36,124 nt of DNA from Alphaproteobacteria bacterium (GCA_019695395.1 JAIBAD010000019.1:1-36124), one strand, 5' to 3'; numbered from the stretch's first letter, positions 8,313 to 18,924 are shown. Program-made: numbers and translations. The notes: generated by a model not told the origin, from the letters alone.

Positions 8313-10427
8313 CTATGCTTCTAATTTTGCAAGATCTTGGCCGGTATTTTGATCGACAGCTTTCATACTAAGTTTAATTTTACCCCGGTCATCAACACCC
8401 AAAACTTTTACTTTCACAACGTCCCCGACAGATACAACATCGGCTGTTTGGCGAACTCTTTGAGAAGCTAGTTCACTAATATGAACTAACCCATCACGGC
8501 TTCCCATAAAATTAACAAAAGCACCAAAATCCATAATCTTCACAACTTTACCTGTATAAATGTTTCCAACTTCTGGTTCTGCGACAATACCTTTAATCCA
8601 TTCTAATGCTGTATCTAAAGCCTGTCCTGTTGATGCTGCAACTTTAACTGTCCCACTATCATCAATATCTATTTTGACACCTGTCGATTCACAAATCTCT
8701 CTAATAACTTTACCTCCGGTACCAATAACCTCTCTAATTTTATCTTTAGGAATCGTCATAATATGAATGCGTGGGGCATTTTGGCTTACTTTTTCTCTTG
8801 AGTTTTTTAATGCTTTTGACATTTCATTCAAAATATTAAGTCGTCCCTGATGAGCTTGTTCCAAAGCTATTTTCATAATTTCAGGTGTTATAGACGTAAT
8901 TTTAATATCCATTTGCAAAGAAGTAATACCCTGACTTGTCCCTGCAACCTTAAAATCCATATCACCTAAATGATCTTCATCACCTAATATGTCAGAAAGT
9001 ACAGAAAATTTATCTCCTTCTTTAATTAATCCCATTGCAATTCCTGCAATAGGGCGGGGTAAAGGTACACCCGCATCCATTAATGCAAGAGATGCCCCAC
9101 AAACTGTAGCCATTGATGAAGAACCATTTGATTCTGTTATTTCTGAAACAACACGAATTGTATAAGGAAAATTATCTTTAGTAGGCAATAAAGGATGAAT
9201 AGCACGCCATGCCAATTTACCATGGCCTATTTCCCTTCGACCAGGAGAACCTAATCTTCCAACTTCATTAACAGAATAGGGAGGAAAATTATAATGCAAC
9301 ATAAACGATTCGCGATATTCACCTTCAAGAGCATCAATAATTTGCTCATCTTCGCCAGTTCCCAACGTTGCAACCACAAGAGCTTGTGTTTCACCCCGTG
9401 TAAAAAGAGCTGATCCATGAGCCCTTGGTAAAATGCCAACTTCGGATTCTATAGCACGAACTGTTTTAGTATCACGCCCATCAATACGTTTATTGGTTGC
9501 TAAAATATTATGTCGAACAATAGTACTTTCAAGTTCCTTAAAAACTGAAGCCGCAACCAAAAGTTCTTCTGGATTTTCAGATACAAGTTCTAAAGCTTTT
9601 TTGCGTATCCCATCAATTGCTGCATAACGTTCCGATTTTGCAATAATTGTATAAGCCTGCGATAATTCGGATTCAAAATTTTTCTTAAATTTTTCTGCCA
9701 CGATTTGTATCGATGCCGGTTCTTCAGGTAAAGTCCATGGTTCTTTAGCACATTCTTCAGCCAAATCTATAATTAGATTAATAACTTCCTGAAATTTTTT
9801 GTGACCAAATAAAACAGCACCGAGCATAATTTCTTCAGACAATTCATGGGCCTCGGATTCAACCATAAGGACACCTTCTTGTGTACCAGCCACAACTAAA
9901 TCCAAAGTCATAGATTCTTCCTGATCTATGGTTGGATTTAAAATATATTGCCCATCTTTATATCCTATTTTAGCTGCACCAATAGGACCCAAAAAAGGAA
10001 TACCTGATAAAGTTAATGCTGCTGAAGCACCAATAATTGAGGGGATATCAGATTCATTTTTCAAATCATGACTTAATACAGTACAAATAACTTGGGTTTC
10101 ATTACGAAAAGCTGGCATAAAAAGAGGGCGAATAGGACGATCAATTAAACGTGAAACTAAAACCTCACGCTCTGAAGGACGGCCTTCTCTTTTAAAGAAT
10201 CCACCTGGAATTTTCCCAACAGCAAAAGTTTTTTCTTGATAGTGTACCGTTAAAGGAAAAAAATCTTGTTCAGGATTAACATTTCTTGCTGCAGAAACTG
10301 TACATAGAACTTGAGTTTCCCCATAAGTAACTAAAACAGCACCATCCGCCTGTCGGGCAATTTTACCCGTTTCCAGAACAAGTTTACGACCACCCCAATC
10401 TATTTCTCTACGATATGTTTTAAACAT
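8313..10427 (-). CDS. pnp: Polyribonucleotide nucleotidyltransferase (PNPase)
   Basis: A 3'-to-5' phosphorolytic exoribonuclease, a trimeric enzyme of the RNA degradosome and mRNA turnover. The 704 residues hold two RNase PH-like domains (about 10-230 and 315-545), the linking helical domain (about 240-310), a KH domain (about 553-612, loop GTGGK at 569-573) and an S1 domain (about 620-690). The second core has the metal-binding aspartates Asp485 and Asp491 in [36 protein letters not shown] is typical of the first core. Length matches the family. ATG at 10427 has GGAAGG about 11 bases upstream. It follows rpsO, the classical partner, after 95 bp. Confidence 0.97.
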   Translation of the reverse strand: MFKTYRREIDWGGRKLVLETGKIARQADGAVLVTYGETQVLCTVSAARNVNPEQDFFPLTVHYQEKTFAVGKIPGGFFKREGRPSEREVLVSRLIDRPIRPLFMPAFRNETQVICTVLSHDLKNESDIPSIIGASAALTLSGIPFLGPIGAAKIGYKDGQYILNPTIDQEESMTLDLVVAGTQEGVLMVESEAHELSEEIMLGAVLFGHKKFQEVINLIIDLAEECAKEPWTLPEEPASIQIVAEKFKKNFESELSQAYTIIAKSERYAAIDGIRKKALELVSENPEELLVAASVFKELESTIVRHNILATNKRIDGRDTKTVRAIESEVGILPRAHGSALFTRGETQALVVATLGTGEDEQIIDALEGEYRESFMLHYNFPPYSVNEVGRLGSPGRREIGHGKLAWRAIHPLLPTKDNFPYTIRVVSEITESNGSSSMATVCGASLALMDAGVPLPRPIAGIAMGLIKEGDKFSVLSDILGDEDHLGDMDFKVAGTSQGITSLQMDIKITSITPEIMKIALEQAHQGRLNILNEMSKALKNSREKVSQNAPRIHIMTIPKDKIREVIGTGGKVIREICESTGVKIDIDDSGTVKVAASTGQALDTALEWIKGIVAEPEVGNIYTGKVVKIMDFGAFVNFMGSRDGLVHISELASQRVRQTADVVSVGDVVKVKVLGVDDRGKIKLSMKAVDQNTGQDLAKLEA

Positions 10428-10431
10428 GTAT

Positions 10432-10492
10432 AAAACAACCTTCCTACTTATTTCTATAATTTACTCAATTCGCTTGTCCTTCGGTTGCTTTT
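10432..10492 (-). promoter_or_regulatory. Possible long-range stem in the rpsO-pnp intergenic leader
   Basis: In the minus-strand transcript, AAAAGCAACC (from 10492-10483) can pair with GGTTGTTTT (10440-10432). This gives about nine pairs including one G-U, with a loop of about 42 bases. The distal arm begins with the last GG of the pnp ribosome binding site. In E. coli, pnp leader structure is the target of RNase III and PNPase autocontrol. A similar role here is only inferred from position, because the stem is short and the loop large. Confidence 0.25.
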
Positions 10493-10522
10493 ACACAAAT
10501 TCCAGGAACAAAATATTTTACA

Positions 10523-10792
10523 TCAACGTCTTAATTCTAATTTTTGGAGAATTTCTTGATAACTCGATAAATTTTTCCGACGTAAATAGTCGAGCAAACG
10601 TCGGCGCTGACCAACCATAACCAAAAGTCCCCGGCGTGAATGAAAATCTTTTTTATGCCCTTTAAGATGTTCTGTGAGATTGTTAATCCGCTCAGTTAAA
10701 ATAGCTATTTGTACTTCCGTAGAGCCAGTATCTCCAGTTTTTTTACCAAATTCCTTGATTACGACTTGTTTACGTTCAGCTGTAATCGACAT
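10523..10792 (-). CDS. rpsO: 30S ribosomal protein S15
   Basis: A primary 16S rRNA-binding protein of the small subunit platform. The 89-residue protein begins MSITAERK and carries the S15 core: [17 protein letters not shown], then [12 protein letters not shown] and [13 protein letters not shown]. Two adjacent ATG codons exist (10795 and 10792). I choose the second because AAGAAAGGA then lies 7 bases upstream instead of 4, and because it gives the usual 89 residues. It sits between truB (18-21 bp upstream) and pnp, the conserved truB-rpsO-pnp order. Confidence 0.96.
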   Translation of the reverse strand: MSITAERKQVVIKEFGKKTGDTGSTEVQIAILTERINNLTEHLKGHKKDFHSRRGLLVMVGQRRRLLDYLRRKNLSSYQEILQKLELRR

Positions 10793-10813
10793 CATTTTAT
10801 CCTTTCTTAATAA

Positions 10814-11734
10814 CTATAAATTTAAAATTCGTTGAGGTTTGAACAACCCCTTATTTTCATATCCCAAAGCCAATAATTTACGATTATGAAATGCAATCAT
10901 ATGGTTGTTTTGTAACCCAGGTGAGCAAATAAATTGTTCTGCCAAAGTTATTGATTGACCATAGCGTAATTTAACAGCCTCAGCATCTGTGCAATGAACG
11001 GCCGGGATGTCGTCCAGCGGATGTTCTGCATCGAAGATATAAGATAATTTTACAGATTGATCAAGTAATTTATCATCATAAATTTGTCTTAAATAGTCTA
11101 ATGAATAAGCTTGAACTAAAGAAAATGGGCCAACTCTTGTTCTTTGTAACGAAGATATATGCCCAACTGTATTAAGGTTATAGGCTAAATCACGTCCTAA
11201 ACTTCTTACATAAAGACCTTTATTACACTTAACTTCAAAAACTGCTTGATTTATACTGGGTTTTCTTAAAAAATTTAATTCATGTATAAAAACATTTCTA
11301 GATTTTAAAGCAATATTGTGACCCGCTCTCGCTAATTTATAACTTCGTTGCCCATTTATTTTAAGAGCAGAAAAAATAGGAGGAACTTGATCTATGTTCC
11401 CTATAAATTTAGGTACAATAGCTTTAATTTCTTGTTCAGTCGGATAATAGGTGCTTGTTTTAATAATTTGTCCTTCTTGATCATCCGTATTGGTCTGAAC
11501 ACCAAAATCCACAGTAAATATATAGGTTTTTTTGGTATCCATAACATAAGACATAACTTTTGTTGCCTCGCCTAAGGCAATTGGTAACACCCCAGTTGCC
11601 ATAGGATCCAAAGTTCCGGCATGACCAACCTTTTTAATATTTAGTATTTTTTTAAGTACGGAAACAACTTGAAAAGAACTAAACCCTTGGGGTTTATCAA
11701 TTATAACCCATCCATGCAAAGATTGATCACCCAA
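10814..11734 (-). CDS. truB: tRNA pseudouridine(55) synthase
   Basis: Makes the universal pseudouridine in the T loop of tRNAs. The 306-residue protein has GWVIIDKPQGFSS at the N-terminus. The catalytic aspartate Asp43 is in GHAGTLDPMATGVLP, and KGLYVRSLGRDLA follows further along. A C-terminal PUA-like segment follows (about 235-300). The start codon is TTG at 11734, with AAGG 8 bases upstream. No ATG nearby would keep the N-terminal motif. It begins 11 bp after the rbfA stop, in the conserved rbfA-truB-rpsO order. Confidence 0.95.
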   Translation of the reverse strand: MGDQSLHGWVIIDKPQGFSSFQVVSVLKKILNIKKVGHAGTLDPMATGVLPIALGEATKVMSYVMDTKKTYIFTVDFGVQTNTDDQEGQIIKTSTYYPTEQEIKAIVPKFIGNIDQVPPIFSALKINGQRSYKLARAGHNIALKSRNVFIHELNFLRKPSINQAVFEVKCNKGLYVRSLGRDLAYNLNTVGHISSLQRTRVGPFSLVQAYSLDYLRQIYDDKLLDQSVKLSYIFDAEHPLDDIPAVHCTDAEAVKLRYGQSITLAEQFICSPGLQNNHMIAFHNRKLLALGYENKGLFKPQRILNL

Positions 11735-11745
11735 TAAAATAACCT

Positions 11746-12168
11746 TTAAAAAATTTTAGGATCATTTTCATCCGGATCCTTATGTGTAGATTGTTTTGTT
11801 AAAGATTTTTTAAGTAGCATATCAATATGTTTGGCATATTCTAAAGATTGATCTAACACAAACCGCAACACAGGAATAAAACGTAATTTAACCTCAGCTG
11901 AAATTTGACGACGATAATAAGGAGCAGCCCTATTTAAGGCATCAATTAAAAGTTCAGGGGAGTTTTTATAGACAAAAGGCATAACATAAACTGTTGCCAA
12001 TTTTAAATCGGGCGTTACTCTTACTTCCATAATCGTTACATTAACCTCAAGTAAATCTGGATCTTTAGGTTTAGAATGCATAACAATATGACTAAGAGCA
12101 TGCCTTAATAATTCTCCAACTTTTAATTGCCGTTGGGACAATCCAGATTTTTTTTGTAATTTTTCCAT
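11746..12168 (-). CDS. rbfA: Ribosome-binding factor A
   Basis: A 30S maturation factor that binds the 16S rRNA 5' region and is needed for late small-subunit assembly. The 140-residue protein has the single KH-like fold: LSQRQLKVGELLRHALSHIV at the N-terminus, VTIMEVRVTPDLKLATVYV in the middle and LRFIPVLRFVLDQSLEYA before a short polar tail. It begins one base after the infB stop (TAAGATG), so it is very likely translationally coupled to infB. The tail beyond about residue 125 is charged and probably disordered. Confidence 0.95.
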   Translation of the reverse strand: MEKLQKKSGLSQRQLKVGELLRHALSHIVMHSKPKDPDLLEVNVTIMEVRVTPDLKLATVYVMPFVYKNSPELLIDALNRAAPYYRRQISAEVKLRFIPVLRFVLDQSLEYAKHIDMLLKKSLTKQSTHKDPDENDPKIF

Positions 12169-12169
12169 C

Positions 12170-14731
12170 TTAATTTAGAACGCGAGCTATTTCTTCTATA
12201 TCAAAACATTCAATAACATCCCCAACAGCAATATCTTGATAATTTTCAAAAGCCATACCACATTCGTACCCTTCTTTTACTTCGCGAACCTCATCTTTAA
12301 AACGCTTTAAAGTTTTCAATGATCCTTCATGGATTACCACATGATCTCTTAATAAACGTACCTTAGCTCCGCGTTTAACAACACCTTCTGTCACAAAACA
12401 TCCAGCAATTTTACCGACTTTGGAAATAGAAAATACATTGCGTATTTCGGCATATCCAAGAAATCTTTCCTTCGCAATAGGTGATAACAGTCCGCTTAAC
12501 ATATTTTTAATATCATTTACTACATCATAAATTATAGAATAATAACGAATATCTATATTCTCACGACGCGCCAAATCTCGAGCTTGAGGATTAGCACGAA
12601 CATTAAACCCAATAATCATAGCTTGAGATGCACGAGCTAACGTTACATCTGATTCATTAATACCACCAACTGCTGAATATAAAACTTTGGTGGTTACCTC
12701 TTCGGTTGAAAGCTTATTAAGACTTCCCACGATAGCTTCTAAAGATCCTTGAACATCTGTCTTAATAACAAGAACAAGTTCTTTAGCACGCCCAACCGCA
12801 ATTTGTGAAAAGATTTGATCCAAACTACCTCGTGCACTTAAGGCCATTTGTTTTTCTCTTTCTTTACGTTGTCTGTATTCTGCAATTTCACGAGCTTTTG
12901 TTTCATTTTCTACTACAATAAAATTATTACCAGCCATAGGTGCACCTTGGAGACCTGATATTTCAACAGGTGCAGATGGACCTGCTTCATCTACTGATTT
13001 ACCACGATTCCCTATTAAAGTTCTAACCCTGCCCCATTCTTGACCCGCAACAATAGCTTGGCCAACTTTTATCGTTCCTTGCTGCACTAATAAAGTTGCC
13101 ACAGCACCACGTCCTCGTTCCAGTTTAGCTTCAACAACAATACCTGAAGCAACTCTATCTGGATTAGCCCGCAATTCTAAAATTTCTGCTTGTAATAAAA
13201 TCGCTTCCTCTAATTTCTCTAAACCCAAACGTTTTTTGGCAGATACTTCAACAGTTAAGATATCTCCCCCTAATTCTTCAACAACCAATTCATGTTGGAG
13301 AAGTTCTTGACGAACACGCATAGGATCAGCACCTGGTTTATCTATTTTATTAATCGCAACAATAATAGGAACTTTTGCTGCTTTTGCATGATGGATAGCT
13401 TCAACCGTTTGCTCTTTAATACCATCATCAGCTGCCACCACTAAAATTACAATATCTGTAACATTAGCACCTCTTGCGCGCATTTCAGAAAAAGCTTCAT
13501 GACCAGGCGTATCAATAAATGTAATTTTTTGCCCTGAAGGTATAGTAATTTGATAAGCTCCAATATGTTGGGTAATACCACCTGCTTCACTTGCAACAAC
13601 ATCTGTTTGACGTAATGCATCAAGCAAAGAAGTTTTACCGTGATCAACGTGCCCCATAACAGTTACAACAGGGGGACGTGGCTGTAGCTTACTTTGATCT
13701 TCTTCAACAAAAACTAAATCTGCTTCAATATCAGAACCAGAAATACGTTTTACTTTATGCCCAAATTCAACAGCAATAAGTTCTGCAGTATCTGCATCAA
13801 TAACTTGGTTAATAGTAGCCATAATACCCATTTTCATGAGAGATTTAATAACTTCTACACCACGTTCTGCCATGCGGTTTGCCAAATCTTGCACAGTAAT
13901 TGTTTCAGGAATAATGACTTCTCTAATTACTTTTGCAGTTTCAACATGATCTTTAGACTGCAATTTCATCTTTTCTTTTTCTCGAGCACGTCTAACTGAT
14001 GCTAAACTACGGGTACGCTCTTCCGATGTATCACCTAAAGCTTGAACAATCGTCAATTTCGAAGATCGACGACGTGGTTCCATACGTTTAGTAGAATCTA
14101 GTTTTAATCCAAGTTTAGCGCCTGCACCAGTACGTTTTAAAGCTAATTTAGATTTATCCCTTTCACTGTCCTCATCATCTTCGTCGTCTTCAATAATTTT
14201 TCCTTTAGTTTTTTTAACAAGATTTTCTACTATGTTTTTATTTGGAGTTTTATTTTTATCAAATAAAGCTTCAGAATCTATTGGCTTATTTTTTTCTTCT
14301 AACCCAACAGGTTCTACTTCTTTCTCTCCAAATATTATATTTTGAGAGAAAGATTTGTTAGGAATAGTTTCTTTAGTTTCATCTGTTAAAATAACTTCTT
14401 TTTTGTGATCTTCTTCTCGTTTAGCTTTTTCAAGCACTTTTAATCTTTTGGCACGTTCACCCGCTGTAAGGGTACTTGATAATTCATCAATATTAAGAGA
14501 AACATCTTGCACAGGTTGGTTTTTTTGCGGAGAAGCCGTAGATGATTCTGCCTGACTTTTGGCATCTGTTCTCACTCTCTTACGTTTAACTTCAACAGCA
14601 ACAGCCTTACTTCGTCCATGAGAAAAACTTTGTCGTACCTGGGCCGTTTCTACATTTTTCTTAAGTTCTAATTTCCCCGTCTGAGGCAATCCTAAGGTTT
14701 TTTTACTTTTCTTTTCCTGATTTTCAGTCAT
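12170..14731 (-). CDS. infB: Translation initiation factor IF-2
   Basis: A GTPase that places initiator tRNA on the 30S subunit and promotes subunit joining. Of 853 residues, about 1-265 are a highly charged, low-complexity N-terminal region with an acidic run at 181-190. The conserved IF2-N domain is at about 272-325. The G domain starts at about 353, with [14 protein letters not shown] (360-373), then DTPGHEAF and [10 protein letters not shown]. Domains II, III and the C-terminal initiator-tRNA-binding domain follow. Length is in the usual alphaproteobacterial range. ATG at 14731 has only a weak ribosome binding site. It is separated from nusA by 120 bp with no gene, although a small ylxR-type gene often lies at this point. 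Confidence 0.97.
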   Translation of the reverse strand: MTENQEKKSKKTLGLPQTGKLELKKNVETAQVRQSFSHGRSKAVAVEVKRKRVRTDAKSQAESSTASPQKNQPVQDVSLNIDELSSTLTAGERAKRLKVLEKAKREEDHKKEVILTDETKETIPNKSFSQNIIFGEKEVEPVGLEEKNKPIDSEALFDKNKTPNKNIVENLVKKTKGKIIEDDEDDEDSERDKSKLALKRTGAGAKLGLKLDSTKRMEPRRRSSKLTIVQALGDTSEERTRSLASVRRAREKEKMKLQSKDHVETAKVIREVIIPETITVQDLANRMAERGVEVIKSLMKMGIMATINQVIDADTAELIAVEFGHKVKRISGSDIEADLVFVEEDQSKLQPRPPVVTVMGHVDHGKTSLLDALRQTDVVASEAGGITQHIGAYQITIPSGQKITFIDTPGHEAFSEMRARGANVTDIVILVVAADDGIKEQTVEAIHHAKAAKVPIIVAINKIDKPGADPMRVRQELLQHELVVEELGGDILTVEVSAKKRLGLEKLEEAILLQAEILELRANPDRVASGIVVEAKLERGRGAVATLLVQQGTIKVGQAIVAGQEWGRVRTLIGNRGKSVDEAGPSAPVEISGLQGAPMAGNNFIVVENETKAREIAEYRQRKEREKQMALSARGSLDQIFSQIAVGRAKELVLVIKTDVQGSLEAIVGSLNKLSTEEVTTKVLYSAVGGINESDVTLARASQAMIIGFNVRANPQARDLARRENIDIRYYSIIYDVVNDIKNMLSGLLSPIAKERFLGYAEIRNVFSISKVGKIAGCFVTEGVVKRGAKVRLLRDHVVIHEGSLKTLKRFKDEVREVKEGYECGMAFENYQDIAVGDVIECFDIEEIARVLN

Positions 14732-14851
14732 AGGAACTTTCTAAATTTAATTAGGTTTATTATACAGTTAGAAAAAGCTAAAATATTATATATAAAATTT
14801 TAATTATATAATATTTTTAAATCACATTGTGCATATTATCTTAAATATTTT
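14732..14851. other. Gene-free gap between nusA and infB
   Basis: 120 bp, extremely AT-rich. On the minus strand a TATAAT lies at 14764-14759, about 30 bases before the infB start, but I find no matching -35 element, so a separate infB promoter is unproven. No open reading frame of useful size, no strong hairpin and no remnant of a ylxR (DUF448) gene can be seen. Confidence 0.5.
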
Positions 14852-16417
14852 TTACTCATCCTTTTTATCATCTGTATACCATGGAGCTCGAGCCACCATA
14901 ATAATATTATTTGCTTGTTCTGGTTTTAAATCATAATTTCGAAGAATACCATCTTCAGAGTTTATTAGTTCATCAGCTGATAAATCTGCTAAATTATCCA
15001 AAGTTTTAATTCCATTTTCCGCCAATGTAATAATCATATCAGAGGTTAATTCAGAACAATTCTTTAAATCATCGCTTACCCCCAATGTATGATAAAGATT
15101 TTCTCTTTTTTGTTCTTGTTGTTCAATATAAGTTTTAGCACGATTTTGTAATTCTTGGGCCAGATTTTCATCAAATCCTTCAATTGCCGTTAATTCATCA
15201 AGAGAAGAAAGGGCAACTTCTTCAACTGACGCAAAACCTTCTGTTACTAAAAGATGTGCAATAACTTCATCAACATCCAATGTTTCAATAAACATTTTCG
15301 ATCTTGTATTAAATTCTTGCGAACGACGCTCGGACTCTTCAGCTTCTGTTAAAATATCTATATCCCAACTTGTTAATATTGAAGCCAAACGTACATTTTG
15401 ACCACGTCGACCAATAGCTAAACTAAGTTGGTCATCAGGTACAATAATTTCAATCCTTTTTGCTTCTTCATCAAGAACTACTTTTGAAACTTCGGCAGGT
15501 GCCAATGCATTCACCACAAAAGTAGCAGGATCCGCGGACCAAGGAATAATATCAACTTTTTCTCCTTGAAGCTCATTAACAACAGCTTGAACTCTACTGC
15601 CTCGCATACCTACACAAGCACCAACAGGGTCAATACTTTGATCATGTGAAATAACAGCTATTTTTGCCCTGCTTCCAGGATCTCTAGCAACTGATTTAAT
15701 TTCAATAATATTATCATAAATTTCTGGTACCTCTTGACTAAAAAGCTTAGCCATAAAATCTGGATGGGTACGAGAAAGAAAAATTTGTGCCCCTCTTGTC
15801 TCATCACGAATATCCAAAATAAGAGCACGTATTCTATCGCCAATTCTAAAGCTTTCACGTGGTAATATTTCTTCTTTTTTAAGTACGGCTTCAGCCCGAC
15901 CTATATCAATAGTTAAATTTCCAAATTCAACGCGTTTAACCAGACCACTTACAATCTCACCTTTACGATCTTTGTATTCTTCATATTGTTTTTGACGCTC
16001 TGCTTCACGAACCTTTTGAACAATAACTTGTTTTGCAGTTTGTGCAGCAATACGACCAAAATCAATTGGGGGTAAATCATCCACAATAAAATCATCTATC
16101 TTAATATCAGATTGGCGATACTTTGCTTGATCCAATGAAATTTCAGTAGCTTCATTAGTTACTTGATCTACCACATGACGATATCTTTTTAATAAAATTT
16201 CACCTGTCTTGCGATCAATATGGGCACGTATATCATGGTCTATACCATATTTTGAACGTCCAGCTTTTTGAATCGCTTGCTCCATAGCATTTAATACTTC
16301 ATTACGATCTATATTTTTTTCTCTACTCACTGCATCAGCAACTTGTAAAAGTTCATAACGAGGGACAGTTATTGTTGTTTTATTCTCAACAGTTTGATTT
16401 TTTTTAAGTGATTTCAT
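14852..16417 (-). CDS. nusA: Transcription termination/antitermination factor NusA
   Basis: Binds RNA polymerase and controls pausing, termination and antitermination. The 521 residues show the N-terminal polymerase-binding domain (YELLQVADAVSREKNIDRNE onward to about 145), an S1 domain (about 150-215) and KH1 with PVGACVGMRGSRVQAVV. KH2 carries LAIGRRGQNVRLAS, and two C-terminal helix-hairpin-helix acidic repeats occupy about 380-440 and 455-515. About 20 polar residues precede the usual N-terminus. The start overlaps the rimP stop as ATGA, so translation is coupled. The rimP-nusA-infB order is almost universal. Confidence 0.97.
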   Translation of the reverse strand: MKSLKKNQTVENKTTITVPRYELLQVADAVSREKNIDRNEVLNAMEQAIQKAGRSKYGIDHDIRAHIDRKTGEILLKRYRHVVDQVTNEATEISLDQAKYRQSDIKIDDFIVDDLPPIDFGRIAAQTAKQVIVQKVREAERQKQYEEYKDRKGEIVSGLVKRVEFGNLTIDIGRAEAVLKKEEILPRESFRIGDRIRALILDIRDETRGAQIFLSRTHPDFMAKLFSQEVPEIYDNIIEIKSVARDPGSRAKIAVISHDQSIDPVGACVGMRGSRVQAVVNELQGEKVDIIPWSADPATFVVNALAPAEVSKVVLDEEAKRIEIIVPDDQLSLAIGRRGQNVRLASILTSWDIDILTEAEESERRSQEFNTRSKMFIETLDVDEVIAHLLVTEGFASVEEVALSSLDELTAIEGFDENLAQELQNRAKTYIEQQEQKRENLYHTLGVSDDLKNCSELTSDMIITLAENGIKTLDNLADLSADELINSEDGILRNYDLKPEQANNIIMVARAPWYTDDKKDE

Positions 16418-16923
16418 AATTTCTTTCGCCTATTTTTTCTGTTTTTTAGTTTTGGTAGTAAAGATGGATGATCAGATAAAAGGACAAGATGACTTTTGTT
16501 AATATTACTAAAAGATAACTCTTTTACCTCCTGATCTATTTCTAAGAGAATTATCTCATCTTTTATTCCTATTAATCTTCCTTGGAATCGCTTTTTTCCA
16601 TCAACTGGTAATTTTGTTTCAATTTGAATAGGTAACCCTGCAAACTTTTTAAAATCATTTAAATAAACTAAGGGACGATTAATACCAGGTGAGCTTATCT
16701 CCAAAGTATATTGTTCATTAATTGGATTATGAACATCCAATAAAGCAGAAAGTGCATAACTTATAGATGTGCAATCTTCCACGGATATAGGTTGATCATC
16801 TTGCCTCTCTATCATAATCTGTAAAGTAGGGCGATGATTTCCTTGAAATTTTGTTCGTACCAAGCTGTAACCCAAAGCTTCGATCGATGGTTTAATCAAA
16901 TCATTAATTTTTTCTAACTGCAT
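16414..16923 (-). CDS. rimP: Ribosome maturation factor RimP
   Basis: A late 30S assembly factor. The 169-residue protein has the N-terminal RimP domain with the signature YTLEISSPGINRPL and a preceding CTSISYALSALLDV helix. A C-terminal SH3-like domain follows (about 90-150), then a basic tail (KLKNRKNRRKKL). It is the first gene of the rimP-nusA-infB unit. ATG 16923 lies about 25 bases after a terminator-like hairpin and downstream of a good promoter match, so this leader may be a control point for the operon. Confidence 0.93.
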   Translation of the reverse strand: MQLEKINDLIKPSIEALGYSLVRTKFQGNHRPTLQIMIERQDDQPISVEDCTSISYALSALLDVHNPINEQYTLEISSPGINRPLVYLNDFKKFAGLPIQIETKLPVDGKKRFQGRLIGIKDEIILLEIDQEVKELSFSNINKSHLVLLSDHPSLLPKLKNRKNRRKKL

Positions 16924-16948
16924 TTATTTGATATTTCATTCATCTAAT

Positions 16949-16972
16949 AAAAAAGGCAGGCTCTTGCCTACC
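16949..16972 (-). terminator. Terminator-like hairpin before rimP
   Basis: On the minus strand, GGTAGGC-AAGA-GCCTGCC forms seven pairs (one G-U) and is followed directly by TTTTTT. This is a standard intrinsic terminator shape. It lies 66 bp downstream of the trmB stop and about 25 bp upstream of rimP. It can end the fur-trmB transcript. Because the proposed rimP promoter lies upstream of it, it could also attenuate rimP-nusA transcription. Confidence 0.75.
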
Positions 16973-17001
16973 TTCACATACACGCCATTTAATTATGTAT
17001 T

Positions 17002-17030
17002 ATTATATTTTAGATATATTCAAAAATCAA
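17002..17030 (-). promoter_or_regulatory. Candidate sigma-70 type promoter for rimP-nusA-infB
   Basis: Minus strand: -35 TTGATT (17030-17025), exactly 17 bases, then -10 TATAAT (17007-17002). Transcription would start near 16995, giving a leader of about 72 bases that contains the terminator-like hairpin. The -10 is a perfect consensus and the -35 matches four of six. In an AT-rich genome such matches arise by chance, but position and spacing are good. Confidence 0.5.
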
Positions 17031-17038
17031 GATTTTAA

Positions 17039-17758
17039 TTAATCAATTTGATGGCGAACAATTAAATATTTAATAATTTCCCCTTTTTCCAAAGCTTTTG
17101 TTGCATACCTAGTTTTAAACAAAGAATCGGAATTCAATCCTGTAATAACTGTTTCATTTAGCATAGAAAAATTATTATGTTTATTTATTTGCTGATATAC
17201 CCAATTTATATAAGAGATATTATCACTTGCTAAATGTAATTCTGCGTTATTTTTCATAAGATAAGATAAATGATTAAGATTTTCTATTGTTAAAAAACGT
17301 CTGGAATGATGACGTGTTTTCGGCCATGGATCTGGAAAAAAAACATAGATACGATCAATCATATGAGGCATAAAATAAGAAAAGATTTTTCTTACATCAT
17401 CAGGATAAATATATATATTATTTAAATTATATGAAACTATTTTTTTAACAAGTGAAGCAATTCCATTAATAAATACTTCTGCCCCTAAAAGACCAATCTT
17501 AGGATTTTGAAGAGCTTGATGAATCAAATGCTCTCCACTTCCAAAACCAATTTCTAAAAAAACTTTTTCTGGTAAAAAAGAAAATAACCTTGAAGGATCT
17601 ATTTTTCCTTTAAATTGTGATATATCCAAAGTTAAATTTACCAGATGTTTTTCAAGTAATTGTTGTTTATTAATACTTAATTGACGAGCTTTGCGTCGCC
17701 CATAAGTTTTAAGCGGCACATGAAATGGCATTCCTTCAAAATAGGAAGATATCATCAC
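17039..17758 (-). CDS. trmB: tRNA (guanine-N7-)-methyltransferase
   Basis: Methylates G46 in the variable loop of tRNAs, using S-adenosylmethionine. Of 239 residues, the SAM-binding loop is [12 protein letters not shown] (67-78). The family signature [18 protein letters not shown] (140-157) carries the proposed catalytic and substrate residues. The annotated start GTG (17758) overlaps the metK stop as GTGA. The next codon, ATG at 17755, also overlaps that stop (TGATG) and is an equally good start. Either way translation is coupled to metK, the enzyme that makes its cofactor. It is the last gene of the long fur-trmB unit. Confidence 0.94.
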   Translation of the reverse strand: MMISSYFEGMPFHVPLKTYGRRKARQLSINKQQLLEKHLVNLTLDISQFKGKIDPSRLFSFLPEKVFLEIGFGSGEHLIHQALQNPKIGLLGAEVFINGIASLVKKIVSYNLNNIYIYPDDVRKIFSYFMPHMIDRIYVFFPDPWPKTRHHSRRFLTIENLNHLSYLMKNNAELHLASDNISYINWVYQQINKHNNFSMLNETVITGLNSDSLFKTRYATKALEKGEIIKYLIVRHQID

Positions 17759-18924
17759 TTAATTAAAGCTTTTAAACTATCAACTAAATCTAATTTTTCC
17801 CAAGAAAAACCACCATCTACTTCTGGTTCACGTCCAAAATGTCCATAGGACGATGTTCTTGCATAAATAGGACGATTTAATTTTAAATGTAGTCTAATGC
17901 CACGGGGGGTTAAATCCATTATATCTTGCAATGATGAAGAAAGTTTGGTTTCATCAACTAACCCTGTTGCATGTGTATTAACATAAAGAGCAAGAGGTTT
18001 CGCAATACCTATGGCATAAGCAAGTTGTATCGTACAGCGTTCAGCCAAACCAGCTGCAACAATATTTTTAGCAAGATAACGTGCTGCATATGCAGCTGAA
18101 CGATCAACCTTAGTGGGGTCTTTCCCAGAAAAAGCACCACCACCATGTGGAGCAGCACCACCATACGTATCGACAATAATCTTACGTCCTGTTAAACCCG
18201 CATCGCCATCTGGGCCACCAATAACAAAACGACCTGTTGGATTTACATAAAATTCATCTTCAGGACACATCCATCCTTCAGGAAGCACCTTGAGAACATG
18301 CCCGCGAACAATATCACGAATATCATCTTGATGGATGTTTAAATCATGTTGCGTAGAAACTACAATAGAAGAAGCTTTAACGGGTTTACCATTTCTATAA
18401 ACCAATGTTATTTGGCTTTTTGCATCAGGGCCAAATCCTTTGATCAACCCTTGATGGCGTGCATCAGATAAGGAACGCAAAATAGCATGCGCATAATAAA
18501 TAGCAGCGGGCATACAATGCTTTGTTTCATTACACGCATACCCAAACATAATACCTTGGTCACCAGCACCTTCATCTTTATCATGTGTCCCATCCACACC
18601 ACGAGCAATATCTGGGGATTGAGCATGAATATAAGTATCAATTTTTAAATTTTTCCAATGAAACCCTTCCTGCTCATAACCAATAAATTTTACAGCATCA
18701 CGTACTGCTTGTTCCATAATATCAGAGTTCAGAGAATTAGGACCACGCACTTCACCTGCAAGAACCACCCTATTTGTTGTTGCTAAAGTTTCGACAGCTA
18801 CACGTGCTTCCGGATCATTTTTTAAATATATATCAACAATACTATCAGAAATACGGTCACATACCTTATCTGGATGCCCTTCCGAAACAGATTCGCTTGT
18901 AAAAAGATAATCGCCCTTAATCAC
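17755..18924 (-). CDS. metK: S-adenosylmethionine synthetase
   Basis: Makes S-adenosylmethionine from methionine and ATP; the active enzyme is a tetramer. The 389 residues carry [14 protein letters not shown] (14-27, ATP-site His17), [31 protein letters not shown] and the flexible glycine/lysine block [19 protein letters not shown]. Length is typical (about 385). The start is GTG with a perfect AAGGAGG four bases upstream. No SAM riboswitch is visible in the 53 bp separating it from lnt. It is followed by the SAM-dependent trmB with overlapping codons. Confidence 0.97.
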   Translation of the reverse strand: MIKGDYLFTSESVSEGHPDKVCDRISDSIVDIYLKNDPEARVAVETLATTNRVVLAGEVRGPNSLNSDIMEQAVRDAVKFIGYEQEGFHWKNLKIDTYIHAQSPDIARGVDGTHDKDEGAGDQGIMFGYACNETKHCMPAAIYYAHAILRSLSDARHQGLIKGFGPDAKSQITLVYRNGKPVKASSIVVSTQHDLNIHQDDIRDIVRGHVLKVLPEGWMCPEDEFYVNPTGRFVIGGPDGDAGLTGRKIIVDTYGGAAPHGGGAFSGKDPTKVDRSAAYAARYLAKNIVAAGLAERCTIQLAYAIGIAKPLALYVNTHATGLVDETKLSSSLQDIMDLTPRGIRLHLKLNRPIYARTSSYGHFGREPEVDGGFSWEKLDLVDSLKALIK

